A stretch of DNA of 64,000 nt from Anniella stebbinsi. Taxonomy: Eukaryota > Chordata > Lepidosauria > Squamata > Anniellidae. The stretch lies in assembly GCA_029215795.1 (NCBI GenBank), contig JARDYH010000004.1, positions 35,716,001 to 35,780,000 on the forward strand, in the 5' to 3' direction. The notes beneath the pieces are model-generated. The model did not search any database and was not told the DNA's origin. It saw nothing but the letters and a program-made list of their open reading frames with translations. Of this stretch, positions 1 through 10,487 are shown one piece after another. Position 1 is the first letter of the stretch. Each line of letters opens with the position of its first letter. The translations under genes and the position numbers were made by a program.

Positions 1-85
1 TAGGTCCAATCCCTAGCATCTCTAGGTAGGGCTGGGAAATACACCTGTCCAAAGTCCTGAGGAGCTGCTCCCTGTCAGTGTAAAC
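1..85 (+). mobile_element. tRNA-derived SINE, left segment (cut by window start and by an insertion)
   Basis: The segment begins at a B-box-like GGTCCAATCCC and continues with CATCTCTAGGTAGGGCTGGGAAA and a CTGTCAGTGTA motif. It matches the copy at 25975-26138 closely. The expected continuation (GAATACTGAGCTAGA) resumes at about 667, so the SINE is interrupted by the relic at 86-659. Confidence 0.7.
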
Positions 86-659
86 CAGGCATGGGGAACC
101 TCCAGGTTGTGGGCCTAATCTGACCCCTGGAGGTTCTCCATATGGCCCCTGGCCCTTCCCCAACCCTACCCCCTAGGCTAACAGGCAGAGTTCCTTGCAT
201 GCCACTCCCCTTTGAATTGAGAGGGTCAGTGGTATGCTCAGAGGAACCTCTGCTGTTATGCCTAATAATTGATATGGGAAATTATCACTGATGCCAGGAT
301 ACCCCTTACTGCACTGCTCACCATCCCCCAATGGATGAGTGACCAGCATACTAAGGGTTTCATCTGCCTCTGCAGGGGAAGGTTTGGGGCAGTGAAAAAT
401 TGGTCTTGGTCAAGGCACTGAACGGAGGACTGTTTTTCCATCCTGCACCTTGGTTAGGATGGCTTTACTGTGTGTGGACTTTCCCCACATGCAGTGAAGC
501 CAGGTCTCTGGGCAAGGTGCTGGCTGAAGGAATGCTCCTCTACCCTGTGTCCCAGCCAGAGTAGCTTCAGCAAGGCAGTCCCTCCTCCTGACCTCATCCA
601 GCCCATGGGGGGTTGGCAGGGTCATCTGTCCCTCTGCCCAAAAGACGTTCTCCACCTTA
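86..659 (+). mobile_element. hAT-like DNA transposon relic inserted in the SINE
   Basis: The left end reads CAGGCATGGGGAACCTCC, typical of hAT ends of the CAGGGGTGGGGAACC type seen many times in this window. The right end (GTTCTCCACCTTA) is a decayed inverted match. The flanks GTGTAAAC and GTGAAGAG fit an 8-bp duplication of GTGTAGAC, the sequence I expect at this point of the SINE. The middle is non-coding and rich in G/C. Confidence 0.55.
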
Positions 660-705
660 GTGAAGAGAATACTGAGCTAGACAGAGCAGAGTTGGAAAAA
701 GTGCA
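660..705 (+). mobile_element. tRNA-derived SINE, right segment
   Basis: GAATACTGAGCTAGACAGA matches the tail-side body of the SINE whose left part is at 1-85. The end is indistinct. Confidence 0.5.
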
Positions 706-711
706 GAAAAA

Positions 712-1265
712 CTGATCAAGGGGCTGGAGCAATTTCCCTATGAGGAAAACTTAAACCATCTGGGACTGTTTAGCTTAGAAAAATGTTGAGTAAAGGAAGA
801 CATGATAACGATGTATAAAATTATGCATGGTGTGAAGAAAGTAGATAGGGACACATTTTTCTCCCTCTCTCATAATATTCCCATGAAGCTGAATGGTAGG
901 AGGTTCAGGACAGATAAAAGGAAGTACTTCTTCACATAGTGATTTGTTAAACTATGGAATTAACTACCCCAAGATGTAGTGATGACCACCAACTTGGATG
1001 CCTTTAAAAGAGGATTAGACAAATTCTTGGTGGCTAAGGCTATCAGTTACTATTAGTCCTGATGGCTATATGCTACCTCCAGTGTCAGGGGGTAGTATAC
1101 CTATGTACACCAGTTGCTGGAGAACATGACCATGAGGCTGCTTTTGTGTTCATGTCCTACTTGTGGGCTTCCTATTGGGAGAGCTGGTTGGCCACTCTGT
1201 GTGAACAGAATGCTAAACTAGATGGAGTTTGGTCTGATCCAGCCCACCTCTAGTTATGTTCATAA
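712..1265 (+). mobile_element. CR1 LINE 3' end (5'-truncated)
   Basis: The translated remnants follow the end of a CR1 reverse transcriptase ORF: a KIMHGV-like stretch, a phase with FFSLSHN, then GGRFRTDKRKYFF and a W-N-PQ motif, all broken by stops. After it comes the 3' UTR found in other copies here (GATGGCTATATGCTACCTCC, then TTGTGGGCTTCC, TGGTTGGCCACT, GATCCAGC). The element is 5'-truncated, as usual for CR1. Same family as 18230-18765 and 51470-52347. Confidence 0.8.
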
Positions 1266-1384
1266 GAGTTGGTTCCTAAGTTCCCATGGCTCCAGTCCAC
1301 ATATGAGCCCACACCTGTATTTGTGGCAAAGTGAACCACAGTAAGTCCTCTATTAGTTATACCTACTTTATTTGGCCTGCGGAA

Positions 1385-1494
1385 GACTGGATGAAGGGAT
1401 CCCCCACCCACCCAAAAGGCCAATGATCAGGAATGCTGGGAAATGAAGTTGAAAACATCTGCAGATCTACTTTGTGCCCACCCCTGTCTTAGAC
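1385..1494 (-). mobile_element. hAT-like foldback relic
   Basis: Read on the minus strand it starts CAGGGGTGGGCACAAAGTAGATC-like at 1494 and continues with TTTCCCAGCATTCCTGATCATTGGCC, matching the element at 28136-28262. Only one end is clear. Confidence 0.5.
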
Positions 1495-1520
1495 TTCTGG
1501 AAAGTCTACTCTCATATACC

Positions 1521-1839
1521 TAGGCTGACCATCTGAAAAGGAGGACAGGGCTCATATAACTTTAACAGTTGTAGAGAAAAGGGAATTTCAGCAGGTGTCA
1601 TTTGTATGCAATTAGTTCCTGGTGAAATTCCCTCTTCATCACAACTGTTAAAGGTGCAGGCACTATACTAGAGTGACCATATACAAAAGAAGGCAGGGCT
1701 CTGCAACTTTAACTGTTGTGATGAAGAGGGAATATCACCAGGAACTAATTGCATACAAATGACACTGGCTGAAATTCCCTTTTCTCTACAACTGTTAAAG
1801 TTATATGAGCCCTGTCCTCCTTTTCAGATGGTCAGCCTA
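1521..1839. mobile_element. Composite foldback hAT-like MITE, copy 1
   Basis: 319 bp with ends TAGGCTGACCATCTGAAAAG and its inverse, flanked by perfect 8-bp duplications CATATACC (1513-1520 and 1840-1847). Each half is itself an imperfect foldback (AACTTTAACAGTTGT ... ACAACTGTTAAAG). An internal end-like sequence, TAGAGTGACCATATACAAAA, starts at 1669, so 1669-1839 has the shape of a complete smaller element. No coding capacity. The 8-bp duplications and TAGGG-type ends fit the hAT superfamily; a transposase source is not in the window. Confidence 0.85.
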
Positions 1840-1999
1840 CATATACCAAAAGATAGATTGGTTCCAAATTGGTAAAGGAAAATAAACATAATGTGGGAAG
1901 GGAAAACCACCTAACTTAATTGAATAGCATCCATGCTGTTTCAGCAATTCACCTGGTTTTAGCACTAGTCATCCTTCCTAGAGAGCCTAGGCTATTGGG

Positions 2000-2282
2000 T
2001 AGGGTGACGATATGGAAAGGAGGACAGGGCTCCTGTATCTTTAACACTTGTATAGTAAAGGGAATTTCACCAGGTGTCATTTGTATGCATGCAGCAGCTG
2101 GTGAAATTCTCTCTTCATCACAACAGTTAAAGCTGAAGGAGCCCTGCAGCTTTAGCTGTTGTGATGAAGAGGGAATCTCCCCAGGTGCTGGATGCATACA
2201 AATGACACCTGCTGAAATTCCCTTTTCTCTACAACTGTTAAAGTTATATGAGCCCTGTCCTCCTTTTCAGATGGTCAGCCTA
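2000..2282. mobile_element. Composite foldback family, copy 2 (simple form, no target duplication)
   Basis: 283 bp with left end TAGGGTGACGATATGGAAAG and right end CAGATGGTCAGCCTA. It lacks the internal end-like block of copies 1 and 3-6; the arms meet at GAGCCCTGCAGCTTTAGC. Flanks CTATTGGG and GTAATGAA do not match. Its last 72 bases are identical to those of copy 1, while its left arm differs. Confidence 0.8.
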
Positions 2283-3668
2283 GTAATGAAATAATTAAAT
2301 AAATAATCAACAGTGATTTTTTTTTTGAAAAAAAAGCTATGTTGAAGGTAAATAAGTTTAAGCTTGTCCAAACTGCATCATATTATGTCTCAGAGAATAG
2401 GCTGTTGGGGCTAAGCAACACTAAGCAACTTCAGATAGTTTTCAGGTCTTGTCAGAATCAGTTGTATTCTACACTTGTATTTCTCAACAGTTGCAAAGAA
2501 AAAACAAAATAGCAAGTCCAAAGAAAAAGGTAACAAAACTACCCCTCTTTCTCTATAACTGTTCAGTGAAAAGTCATATGCTGCTGGGAATGTGAATAAG
2601 AAACAGTGGTAGCAGCTTTCTCCTTCCAGGAAAGCAAGGACATTGACAGGGCTAGAAGGGGTCTTGCCAGATGCAGGTGTCAGTAGCAGCTGTTGAGATA
2701 GTTGCTACAGGTGTTGTAGGAAGGCTTTGTACATATGATGACTCGTTTAGAGGCTAAAATGTGAACTGCTCCTTACTCCCAAGTAAATGTAGTTCAGATC
2801 ACAGTGTAAGACAGACACCAGTTAGGCGTTCTGCCCAGAACTTTCTGCCACAGTGCTTTGTAAACACAGGTGTTGGGACTTGATCAGCTTGCCATTTCTC
2901 AGTGTTTGAATGGCAATCTAAAGAGAAAGAGAAAATGCGCATCCATTGCCTGAACAAAATCAGCATGTTGAATAGAGATGGCAGGGAGGATATTTGCAAA
3001 GAGAACTGTTTGATTACAAGGCTAATTTGCTTTTTACTCGTGTAGATGAAGAGGGTACACATTCAGTAGGAATTTGCATAGTTCCGCTGCCTGTCCTTTG
3101 GAAAGCATGTGGCTACAGTTCCGATCAGATGCCCATAATTTGGTAGCTTCGTCCTTGATTTGCAATAGCATAAGAGACATCAGCAGCAGGATATCTTAGG
3201 TTTGTGGATAAGAGGAGCGTTCTTTATTGGCAAGACCTCTCCACTGAATGACAACCACCAAAGGAGCCCATGATGACTTGATCAGCTTTAATCTTATAAT
3301 GTTTCTTCTCTTGATTACTCCTCCACCTGCAATTTAGCTAATATCCTGGTAAAAATAAATACATCCAAGTAGTTCTCTGTTCTGTGTTAAACTGAGGTAT
3401 ACCATGATCCCGCGTTACTTGGAATAAGGTTTCATTGGATTTGGGTTATGTTTGAAATAACTCAAGTTGGAAAATATATAAAGGTTCCTTTTATATTAAT
3501 TTATTATTTGTTGCAGTCTATTGGACAGTAAATAGCCTTGTTGGCTTTGATTGCTATTGCTTTTCTTGCATTCTCTAAAATGCCTGCTGAATGTAGTGGG
3601 AGATCATTGGTTGCAAAGTGGTGGTGGTGGTGGTGGTAGGGAATTATCCATTTGCATGTGGCTAAGAC
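2283..3668. other. Unassigned non-coding stretch
   Basis: AT-leaning DNA with short poly-T/poly-A runs near 2318-2335 and a short (GGT)n at 3618-3637. I see no exon with splice sites and no repeat I can name. Confidence 0.6.
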
Positions 3669-3819
3669 CAGTGGTCTTCAACTGGTCCAGACCTGAGACC
3701 CACCTCAGACTCCCAACCTGCAACATGGGACCCACTTTCATAATTTCACAACATGGTGTCAACAGCTTTGTCGTGACCCATCTGAACTGATCTCGTGACC
3801 CACTAGTTGAAGACCACAC
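3669..3819 (+). mobile_element. hAT-Charlie-like MITE
   Basis: The left end CAGTGGTCTTCAACTGGTCC is mirrored by CACTAGTTGAAGACCACAC at the right. CAGTGGTTCTCAACC-like ends are usual for non-autonomous hAT-Charlie elements. The interior includes GTCGTGACCCA and repeated ACCCAC. Flanking duplication not clear. Confidence 0.65.
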
Positions 3820-5255
3820 ACCATGATCTGAGATTCAGCTATCCTGGATTTCATTTTCAGCAGCTGCCACTGACTTTTTCTGTGACCAAAACAAACCACT
3901 TTGATGCAAACCAGACCCATTTTGTTCTTTCCTCTGCATTATCCCCCTTGTGTGCAGGAAAGTGCAGAGAATGTCCATGTAAATGAACTGAGTTATATGT
4001 AAACCCAGCTTGGGGTGACCAACAACCCAGTCCACTCCTTTGTGGGTGCCACAGATTCCTCTAGAGGGCATAAAATTGTTACTCATTTGTATTGCTGCTA
4101 TAATCCAGTGATGTGGTAGTAAATTTGAACATACAGGTACTCATTATGGCAGGCCTCATAGCCTCAGCTCCAAGGAGAGGCTACAAATGTAGGCAGCTGT
4201 GGTGATCCATCTCAACAAACCAGTTCTAGCAGTTTTCATCTCCATCAGCAGAAAGTATTTTGTAAAGCTAATGGGTCTTAATTGCCCATTCAAGACAGAG
4301 TCACCCATTAATACTTTGCACTACAATGGGGATAGCCTTTTCCCCAAGCTACTATGAGGATTGCAGCTAAGCTCAAAGGGAACAGGAAAGTCTGAGGGGT
4401 GGCATGGTCACTGGTGATCAAAATGTCCCAGTGCTCTACTGGGATTGGGTACTTTCTGATATTGTGCGATCTCCATATACACAGGGGGGGGGGATCTAAA
4501 AGCTTTTGGCTAAGCCAAATATGGCTATGTTTATGGAAGAAAACAGACTCTCTTTAGCTTTAATCTTCACATGGCAGAAACCTGAATCCCAAACTGCAGG
4601 CCCAACTGAGCTTTTCTCAAATAATCAAAGTCTAAATCACATATACAACACTTTCCTGATGTGCCACCAAGCCCGCTTCAGTAGATGTCTGATAAGACAG
4701 TGAGAGCAAAATCCACAAGGTACCTGCTTCACTCCCTCCTATCAAAAAGAGTGTAAAGCCCTCCTTTGACAGAGTGGTTCACCTAAGACAATTGTTACAC
4801 TAATTGAAAGAGTCTGGTTAGAGTAGTGAAAGAGAATTACTCATTCTGTTAAATATAGACACCTTTGGAGCATCTATTGCTATAAGGGAGATGGCTTTCC
4901 ATACAACTGCAGGAAGATTGTACCAGCTCAGAAGAATAAAAGCCAGTACAAATACAATAGAAACAATTACAGTACAATCCAACTCATTGCACAGCACCAA
5001 GGCAAATAACACACTGCAGAATCAACACCATATAATAATGTGAGTTAAAGAAATACGACACACAGTCAATCAATCAGTACAAGCCAGATCCAGAGTTAGG
5101 ACTCTCCAAGGTTGCTTCCACACCAGAGCCCTTCAGTGCTGGTGAGGCAGCGCTTTTCTCCCAAAAAACTGGAAGCCGAATTAAACAGAGGTTGCTCACT
5201 GCACTTGATGTAGTGCTATCTTGTCTAGGAATATCCACCCTCATGACCAAAATCA
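3820..5255. other. Unassigned non-coding stretch
   Basis: No exon or named repeat recognised. There is a run of eight to nine G at about 4485-4493 and mixed AT-rich sequence around 4800-5070. Confidence 0.55.
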
Positions 5256-5263
5256 CTATAGTG

Positions 5264-5606
5264 CAGAGGTAGACAACCTTTGGGGGCTGTGTGAGTATAT
5301 TTGGCAATTTGAGTATATTTGGCAGCCTCCACAAAATGGTTGCCATTGGAGGCTTGGCAAAAGACAAGTAATCTGCCCATAAGATGGAGTACAAGGCAGA
5401 GGCGGGGTCTGAGCTCCAACACACTGAACAGCTCCTTTGAACCCATAGTTTTCAGGACCAACAAAAAAATCTATTTCATGGGAGTCCTGCTGTTGGTAAG
5501 AAAATGTGTTGTTTTTTAAGTGGGAGGAGTAGAGTACTGCTGTGAGCACCAGGAAAGGTGTCCTGAGTGCATTTGATGCATACAGGCACCACACTGCTTA
5601 TCTCTG
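5264..5606 (+). mobile_element. hAT-like DNA element with perfect 8-bp target duplication
   Basis: 343 bp flanked by CTATAGTG at 5256-5263 and 5607-5614. The left end CAGAGGTAGACAAC pairs with CAGAGATAAGCAGT at the right end read on the other strand. There is an internal tandem (GAGTATATTTGGCA twice near 5292-5322). Open frames across it are short and overlap on both strands, so I treat it as non-coding. Confidence 0.75.
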
Positions 5607-5659
5607 CTATAGTGTTTCCTCACAAATAAGTCTCATTCAGTAAAGGTCCCCCAAAAGGT

Positions 5660-6245
5660 TAATTTAAAAGCATTTATTTATTTATTTATATCCTTCCTTT
5701 CAGTTTTACTAAGGCCAGAGCTACACCAAGCAGGATATAGCACTATGAAAGTGGAATATTTAGGCAGGTTCTACACTACTGCTTTCTAGCGGTATTGAAG
5801 TGCACTGACAACTGTTGGGGCCCATGACAAATGTCACATACCACTTTCATACCGCTTTCATAGTGTTATATCCTGCTTGGTGTGGATATGTCAAGTTAGC
5901 TAATCATCAGATACAATTAGATAGCAAATAACAAAAACACAATAAAAATAGAACAGAACAACAATTAAAAAATAATAATTTAAAAATGGATAAAACTACA
6001 ATCAACCAAAAATGGGTCAAAAGCAGCAGTTTGAACTCATGTTAAAAAAAGCCTAGGACAATAAAAGGGTATTTGACAGGAAATGGAGAGTCATCAGTGC
6101 TGGTGCCAAGTAAGCCTCCCTTGAGAGAGCATTCCATGAATAGGCTGCCACAAGCAAAAAGCCCCTTTCTGCAGCTGCCACCTTCCTTTCCTCAGAAATC
6201 AGGGGCACTTGAAAGAAGGCCTCCAAAGATGACATGAGAGTTTGG
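5660..6245 (-). mobile_element. L2-like LINE 3' end, interrupted
   Basis: A TTTATTTATTTATAT tail at 5669-5690 is followed, beyond the insertion at about 5713-5890, by AT-rich 3' UTR. At 6053-6235 the minus-strand remnant reads ERKVAAAERGFLLVAAYSWNALSREAYLAPAL, the end of an L2-type ORF2 (compare ATRERAFSVVAPQLWNDLP at 12.6 kb). Decayed. Confidence 0.65.
5713..5892. mobile_element. Palindromic MITE with GGCCAGAGCTACACC ends
   Basis: The arm CACCAAGCAGGATATAGCAC is mirrored by GTGTTATATCCTGCTTGGTG. The centre carries GTATTGAAGTGCACTGACAACTGTTGGGGC, shared with the copy at 49975-50117. GGCC-type ends and a possible 3-bp duplication (AAG) hint at PIF/Harbinger, but the boundary is ambiguous. It splits an L2-like tail. 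Confidence 0.65.
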
Positions 6246-6983
6246 ATACACTTCTTCTGGAGGAAGCAATCCTTCTCATTCTGTTCCCAATTTCAGATTC
6301 TTGCGAAAAGCCTTCCACACACATTTTCCTCAAGCTCAGTTATACCCCTGCCTGCCGGGAGCTGCTAGTGCTTTCATAACATCAACAAATGGGCAGCAGC
6401 TCCGCTGAGAAAGGTATCTCAAAGTGTCAGCTGAATATTCCCAAACTCATACGTTACTCAGATTTCGGAAACTTCTATGGCTTCCTTCACAGGCCGTGTT
6501 GGGCTAACTGTGTTTTAACAGTACAACAGATCCCCACAGAAGACTGGATGGGACAGTAGAAGCAAAACCATGTGATTCTTCTTAGGAAATGGCTGAGATT
6601 TGATGGTCTTTCCGAGCATGCCCTAATTTTCCAGGACCTGTGGCTATGAGAGAAGGATGGGAAAGCCGAATCTGAATGGATCTAGTTCAGAGGCCTGTAT
6701 TAAGCGATCTGCAGTTTGTATTCTACAAATGTGTTTATTACATTTTTGCAACAACACGTGGGCATTAATCAAAAATTCAAATACCCGCCCACTGCCAGTG
6801 CTGCCTTTGCCACCATGAAACAGCCATGAAAACGTTGATCTTCCACATAGGCTATGTTTCTGATGAAATGTTCAACCTTTATGAAAGGGCAACTGTTGAT
6901 AAGAACATCAAAACACAGGAAAAAATTGGCTTAGCCCTTTATTGTCGTTCTCATGAGGAAGGACACACTCAGCAGGAGACAAG

Positions 6984-7205
6984 TTTTATTTATTTATTAC
7001 GTTTCTATACTACCCAATAACTGAAGCTCTCTGGGCATTTCACAATAATTTAAACCATAAAATACAAAATAAGATACAATATAAGCATTTAAAAGTGTAA
7101 AACTACAGTATAAAATAAAAGTTAAAACCAAAATAAAACCTAGCAGCGATGCAAAGTTTTAAACTACAGTAGCAGATTTTAAACAGCAGAAGCTCTTTGT
7201 TTCTG
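6984..7205 (-). mobile_element. L2-like LINE 3' tail
   Basis: A TTTATTTATTTATTACGTTT tail is followed by CTATACTACCCAATAACTGAAGC and CTCTGGGC. This is the reverse complement of the GCTTCGGCTATGGGGCGGTAT hairpin-like end used by the L2 copies at 12.9, 30.1 and 39.4 kb. Confidence 0.75.
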
Positions 7206-7226
7206 ATATAGCTGGTGACCTTAGCC

Positions 7227-7366
7227 TAGTTTTTTCCCAACCCGGTGACCTCCAGAAATGTTGGACTTCATCTCCCATCAACCCCAGCCAGCAACAGCCA
7301 GTGAGCAGGAATTCTGGGAGCAGTCCTTCAAAGCATCTGGGTGGTACCAGGTTGGAGAAGGTTGCC
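7227..7366. mobile_element. Palindromic MITE (CCAACC...GTTGG family)
   Basis: The arms TTCCCAACCCGGTGACCTCCAG and TACCAGGTTGGAGAAGG surround a degenerate palindrome with ATCTCCCATCAACCCCAGCC. Same family as 11215-11342, 51089-51216, 57143-57274 and 60806-60930. Confidence 0.7.
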
Positions 7367-7397
7367 TTAAAATGTCTCTACATTAAGGGAAATAATT

Positions 7398-7458
7398 TTG
7401 TAAACCACCCAGAGAGCTTCGGCTATTGGGCGGTATAGAAATGCAGTAAATAAATAAA
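7398..7458 (+). mobile_element. L2-like LINE terminal tail fragment
   Basis: Only the terminal motif is left: AAACCACCCAGAGAGCTTCGGC, a TTGGGCGGTATAG block and an (AATA)n tail. A severely 5'-truncated insertion. Confidence 0.75.
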
Positions 7459-7489
7459 CTGCTTACCGGGTTTTTGCTTCCTGCTTGTT

Positions 7490-7780
7490 TGGTGCGATTG
7501 TTATGGGCTGCATTCATGGTGGACAGGAGTGACTATATGGTTTGGATTGAATGCTTCCCTTCTGTTCACTTCAACTGAGACAGTGCCATCTAGTGTTGAA
7601 AGATCCCAGTTTTTCAGGATATTACCACATTAAAAGTGGTTCTTTTCATAGCAGGTTTTCCAGGGGTTACAGCAAGAGACATCCTGGTCATTAACGACAT
7701 ACTGTAATGGACCCGCAAACTTCTGTGAGTGGCTAATCACAAGCGTGCAATAAATCATTCATTTAGAGGAGCCCTTAACC
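7490..7780. mobile_element. Unnamed DNA element, relative of 28320-28610
   Basis: It shares CGTGCAATAAATCATTCATTTAGAG and the ordered blocks GCCATCTAGTG, GACATCCTGG and TGTGAGTGGCTA with the element at 28.3-28.6 kb. Edges approximate. Class not settled; probably a non-autonomous DNA transposon. Confidence 0.55.
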
Positions 7781-7920
7781 CTATGCAGTTATAAAACCTG
7801 CCCTGCACATGTGAGAGTTAAAAGTGGGGGGGGGGGGGCACATGGAAGCCCCACCCCAAGATCTCCTTGTCCCTGATTCTTTTGTAGCTCTTCACAGCTG
7901 AACATGTTTGCAAACACCCC

Positions 7921-7963
7921 CACAATCAGGAACCCTTATAAAGCAGGGTTCCTAATTGTGGGA
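7921..7963. repeat. Short inverted repeat around TTATAAAG
   Basis: CACAATCAGGAACCC at the left is mirrored by GGGTTCCTAATTGTGGG, with CTTATAAAGCA as the loop. A stem of about 15 bp with one or two mismatches. Probably part of a decayed foldback element. Confidence 0.65.
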
Positions 7964-8004
7964 TGCGCTTACAATTTCTCTGCATACCTTAGGGCTTAAC
8001 ATAT

Positions 8005-8292
8005 GAAGGTCTGCTCTATGGAATTCCCTCCCATGACATACTGTTTATGGCTCCATCCATAGCTGCTTTGAAGAGGGCTTCAAAAACTCACCTATTTTCC
8101 CTGGCTTTTAATGGGGGGGGGGGGGGTATTCGTTGCGGATGGATATTTTGACATGGTATTTTATTGAAACTGGCTTTGTTTAAAATTGTATTATATTTAA
8201 TGTGATCTTATTAATATGTTTGTTGCATTGTTTTAATGCTGCAAGCCACCTTGTGGAAACTATGGCCTTGAATGGCAACTATGAAATGAATT
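8005..8292 (+). mobile_element. Old L2-like LINE 3' end
   Basis: The weak frame CTLWNSLP-like start (CTCTATGGAATTCCCTCCC), a TTTGAAGAGGGCTTCAAAAAC segment and a 3' UTR ending in AAGCCACCTTGTGG are an older relative of the 12.3-kb L2. A run of about 14 G lies at 8112-8126. Confidence 0.55.
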
Positions 8293-8327
8293 TTTTTGAA
8301 AAAACAAAAAACAGGAAAGTGCTCTTA

Positions 8328-8455
8328 AAAAGCAGAAGCAAACGAGGATCACAACGAATTGGCTGATTTACAGGTTCTTGTCTAAAGAACCCGTAAACAA
8401 CCATGAGTAAGGAATCATGAGAGCACAATAAATGCCTCATGTAGAAAAGCTCTAA
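8328..8455. mobile_element. DNA element fragment (AAAGTGCTCTT...AAAGCTCT ends)
   Basis: A GAACCCGTAAACAACCATGA block and an AGCACAATAAATGCCTCAT end resemble the right end of the 7.5 and 28.3-kb elements. The ends form a loose inverted pair. Only a fragment. Confidence 0.4.
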
Positions 8456-9185
8456 GGAAGAAAGGAATAGTCATTTGTTATAATAGACGAAATACAATGC
8501 AGTATCATGATTGTTTCAGTCCAAAAATTTAACCTTTGGCCACTGCAGGCCTACCTTTAGACAAAACAGCTTTGTAAAGGGATGCCAAAATTTAATAAGA
8601 CCGCATCCATCGTGTCTATGCAAGAGTCACCTTCTGTTTGTCATGTCTGACAGCGCTGCTGTTTTTGTTTTGCTTTTGCCTTGTGCCGTATTCACATTTC
8701 TGAGACACTTTGAATGATTTCAATTAATGAATTGTGTCTTTGAATGCCATAATCCTGGGATATCTCCAGAAGGTGTAGCCAAGAAACATAGGGGTCTCCA
8801 CTTTTAATTGGGCAATGTGAAGGCTGTTCTGCCTGGGAAGAGAACAATTATGGATCCAGAAGCCCCACAGGACTTGGCTGTTCTTGCTTCCCCAGCAGGG
8901 AGAGATAGGTATCTGGGTATGCTTCTGTGTGTTGCAGGCACAAACAGCTAACCCAAGATGGGCCCCAACTTGGATTTTATCAGCACTGTTTTGTCAGCCC
9001 AGACCTCCAAAACTGTCTCCGGTCTGATGCAACTCATGGGCATGAAACACTAGAGGAAGCAAATGCCTCTTTTTTTTTCCCGAGCTCAGGCAGAGAAACC
9101 CTGCCTTGCATTTGTGCTTTATATCCTTTTCCCCTCTCATAATCAATAGTGGAGTCATTGAAGAGGGGACAATATTTGCTTTATA
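8456..9185. other. Unassigned non-coding stretch
   Basis: No exon, RNA gene or named repeat recognised. Open frames here are short and start or stop at random. Confidence 0.5.
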
Positions 9186-9189
9186 GCAG

Positions 9190-9590
9190 CTTTAGTAAAT
9201 AGTGTGGCACTTTATTGCTCTAATGACTCCCGCTGAGGGAACCAAGGACAGGAGCAACGGTGACCTTTCTGCAGCTGCGTCTTGGGCAGCATTTCGGAGT
9301 GTGGTTCCTCTGAGAGGAGGCCAGGACTGAAGACAACCTCTTCGGATCTCATTGGTCCTCCTTACAGCAGAATTCCAGTTTGCCACTAAAGCCCTGTTTA
9401 CACAAGCAACTAACCAATCCAGTCTACACGGAATGTCTGAAGGGTGCAGGAGCGGGGTTGTGGGAGGAGGCAGGCCCTGCCGCTGCCCCTGTGAGCTCAT
9501 TGGCTGTTCTACACACGTCCTATAAGAGTAGCTGATTAATGCATGGGGGAGCAAAGTAGGGCCTGTTACCATTATCCCATTCCTCCCCCC
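9190..9590. other. GC-richer block with three CCAAT/ATTGG sequences
   Basis: CATTGGTCC near 9350, ACCAATCC near 9413 and CATTGGCTG near 9498 lie above CCTATAAGAG near 9520. The GC content is higher than the flanks. This could be a promoter-like region or simply an unrecognised DNA transposon; no transcript is supported. Confidence 0.3.
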
Positions 9591-9920
9591 CTCCCTTCAT
9601 TTCAGTGCACCCAACTGGTTATATGAACAGGGCTTCAAGTTCCTGCTTTTATAACTTTTTTTTAAAAAAACATACATTAATTCCGTAAAGATGTATGAAT
9701 ATGCACAACTCCATATCTTTCCAGTATTTCTTTTTTTTCTTTGTATTTCTTTGTTTATTTATTTATTTATTACTTTATTCTACCACCCAAAGCCAAAGCT
9801 CTAAAGGGCAGCAACCTTTAGTTGATAGGTCAAAGAACTATTAGTGCTTCCAGGCAGGTGGCTCCTAGCATTACTCCCAGCATTATGCAGTTCTTTCTCT
9901 TTTTCTTCCTTAATGGGGGG

Positions 9921-10012
9921 AAGAAGAAGAAGAAGAAGAAGAAGAAGAAGAAGAAGAAGAAGAGGAGGAGGAGGAGGAGGAGGAGGAGGAGGAGGAGGAG
10001 GAGGAGGAGGAG
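9921..10012. repeat. Compound (AAG)n-(AGG)n microsatellite
   Basis: A run of AAG (9921-9963) changes abruptly into a run of AGG (to 10012), all purine on the + strand, preceded by GGGGGG. All large open frames crossing it are homopolymer artefacts. Confidence 0.97.
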
Positions 10013-10487
10013 CTTGGAAAATTCTGTGAATGAGGCAGGGTAATTGCACAATAAAAAGCTCCTCTGGAAGCACCATAAGCCTTTATTGGCAACATTTCAG
10101 CAACACGGGGTGTTTTTAATTTGTGGGCACACTAAATTGTATTATTAGGCCATTTTGGTTCTGAACATGAAGGTTCCTTAGTTCCAGGCCTATCACAGCC
10201 CTGCCATCACCAGGAAAGCCCATTTGAGTGAGGGGCTATCTAGCAGCTCCAGCAGCTCTATTTCTCAGGAGACCAAGATGCAACAGGCACTGAAGGGTAG
10301 TCAAGGCGGCAGACCCAATGAGCTCTGCCAAGGTGCATGCACCCCTGCAAATGGCCCAGTATGGCAGCAACTGATGCCTTTTCTGGCATAGACGTCTAAG
10401 AGATTGCACACCCAAGAGATTTCACTGTTTCAAACAGTCCTGCCTTTAGATATCATCTTCCTAATCCACTGATCATCCACTATGGGA

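Noticed and set aside
9801..10095. Overlapping open frames of poly-Pro/Leu, poly-Lys/Arg, poly-Gly and poly-Ser on both strands
   Set aside because: All come from the AAG/AGG microsatellite read in different frames.
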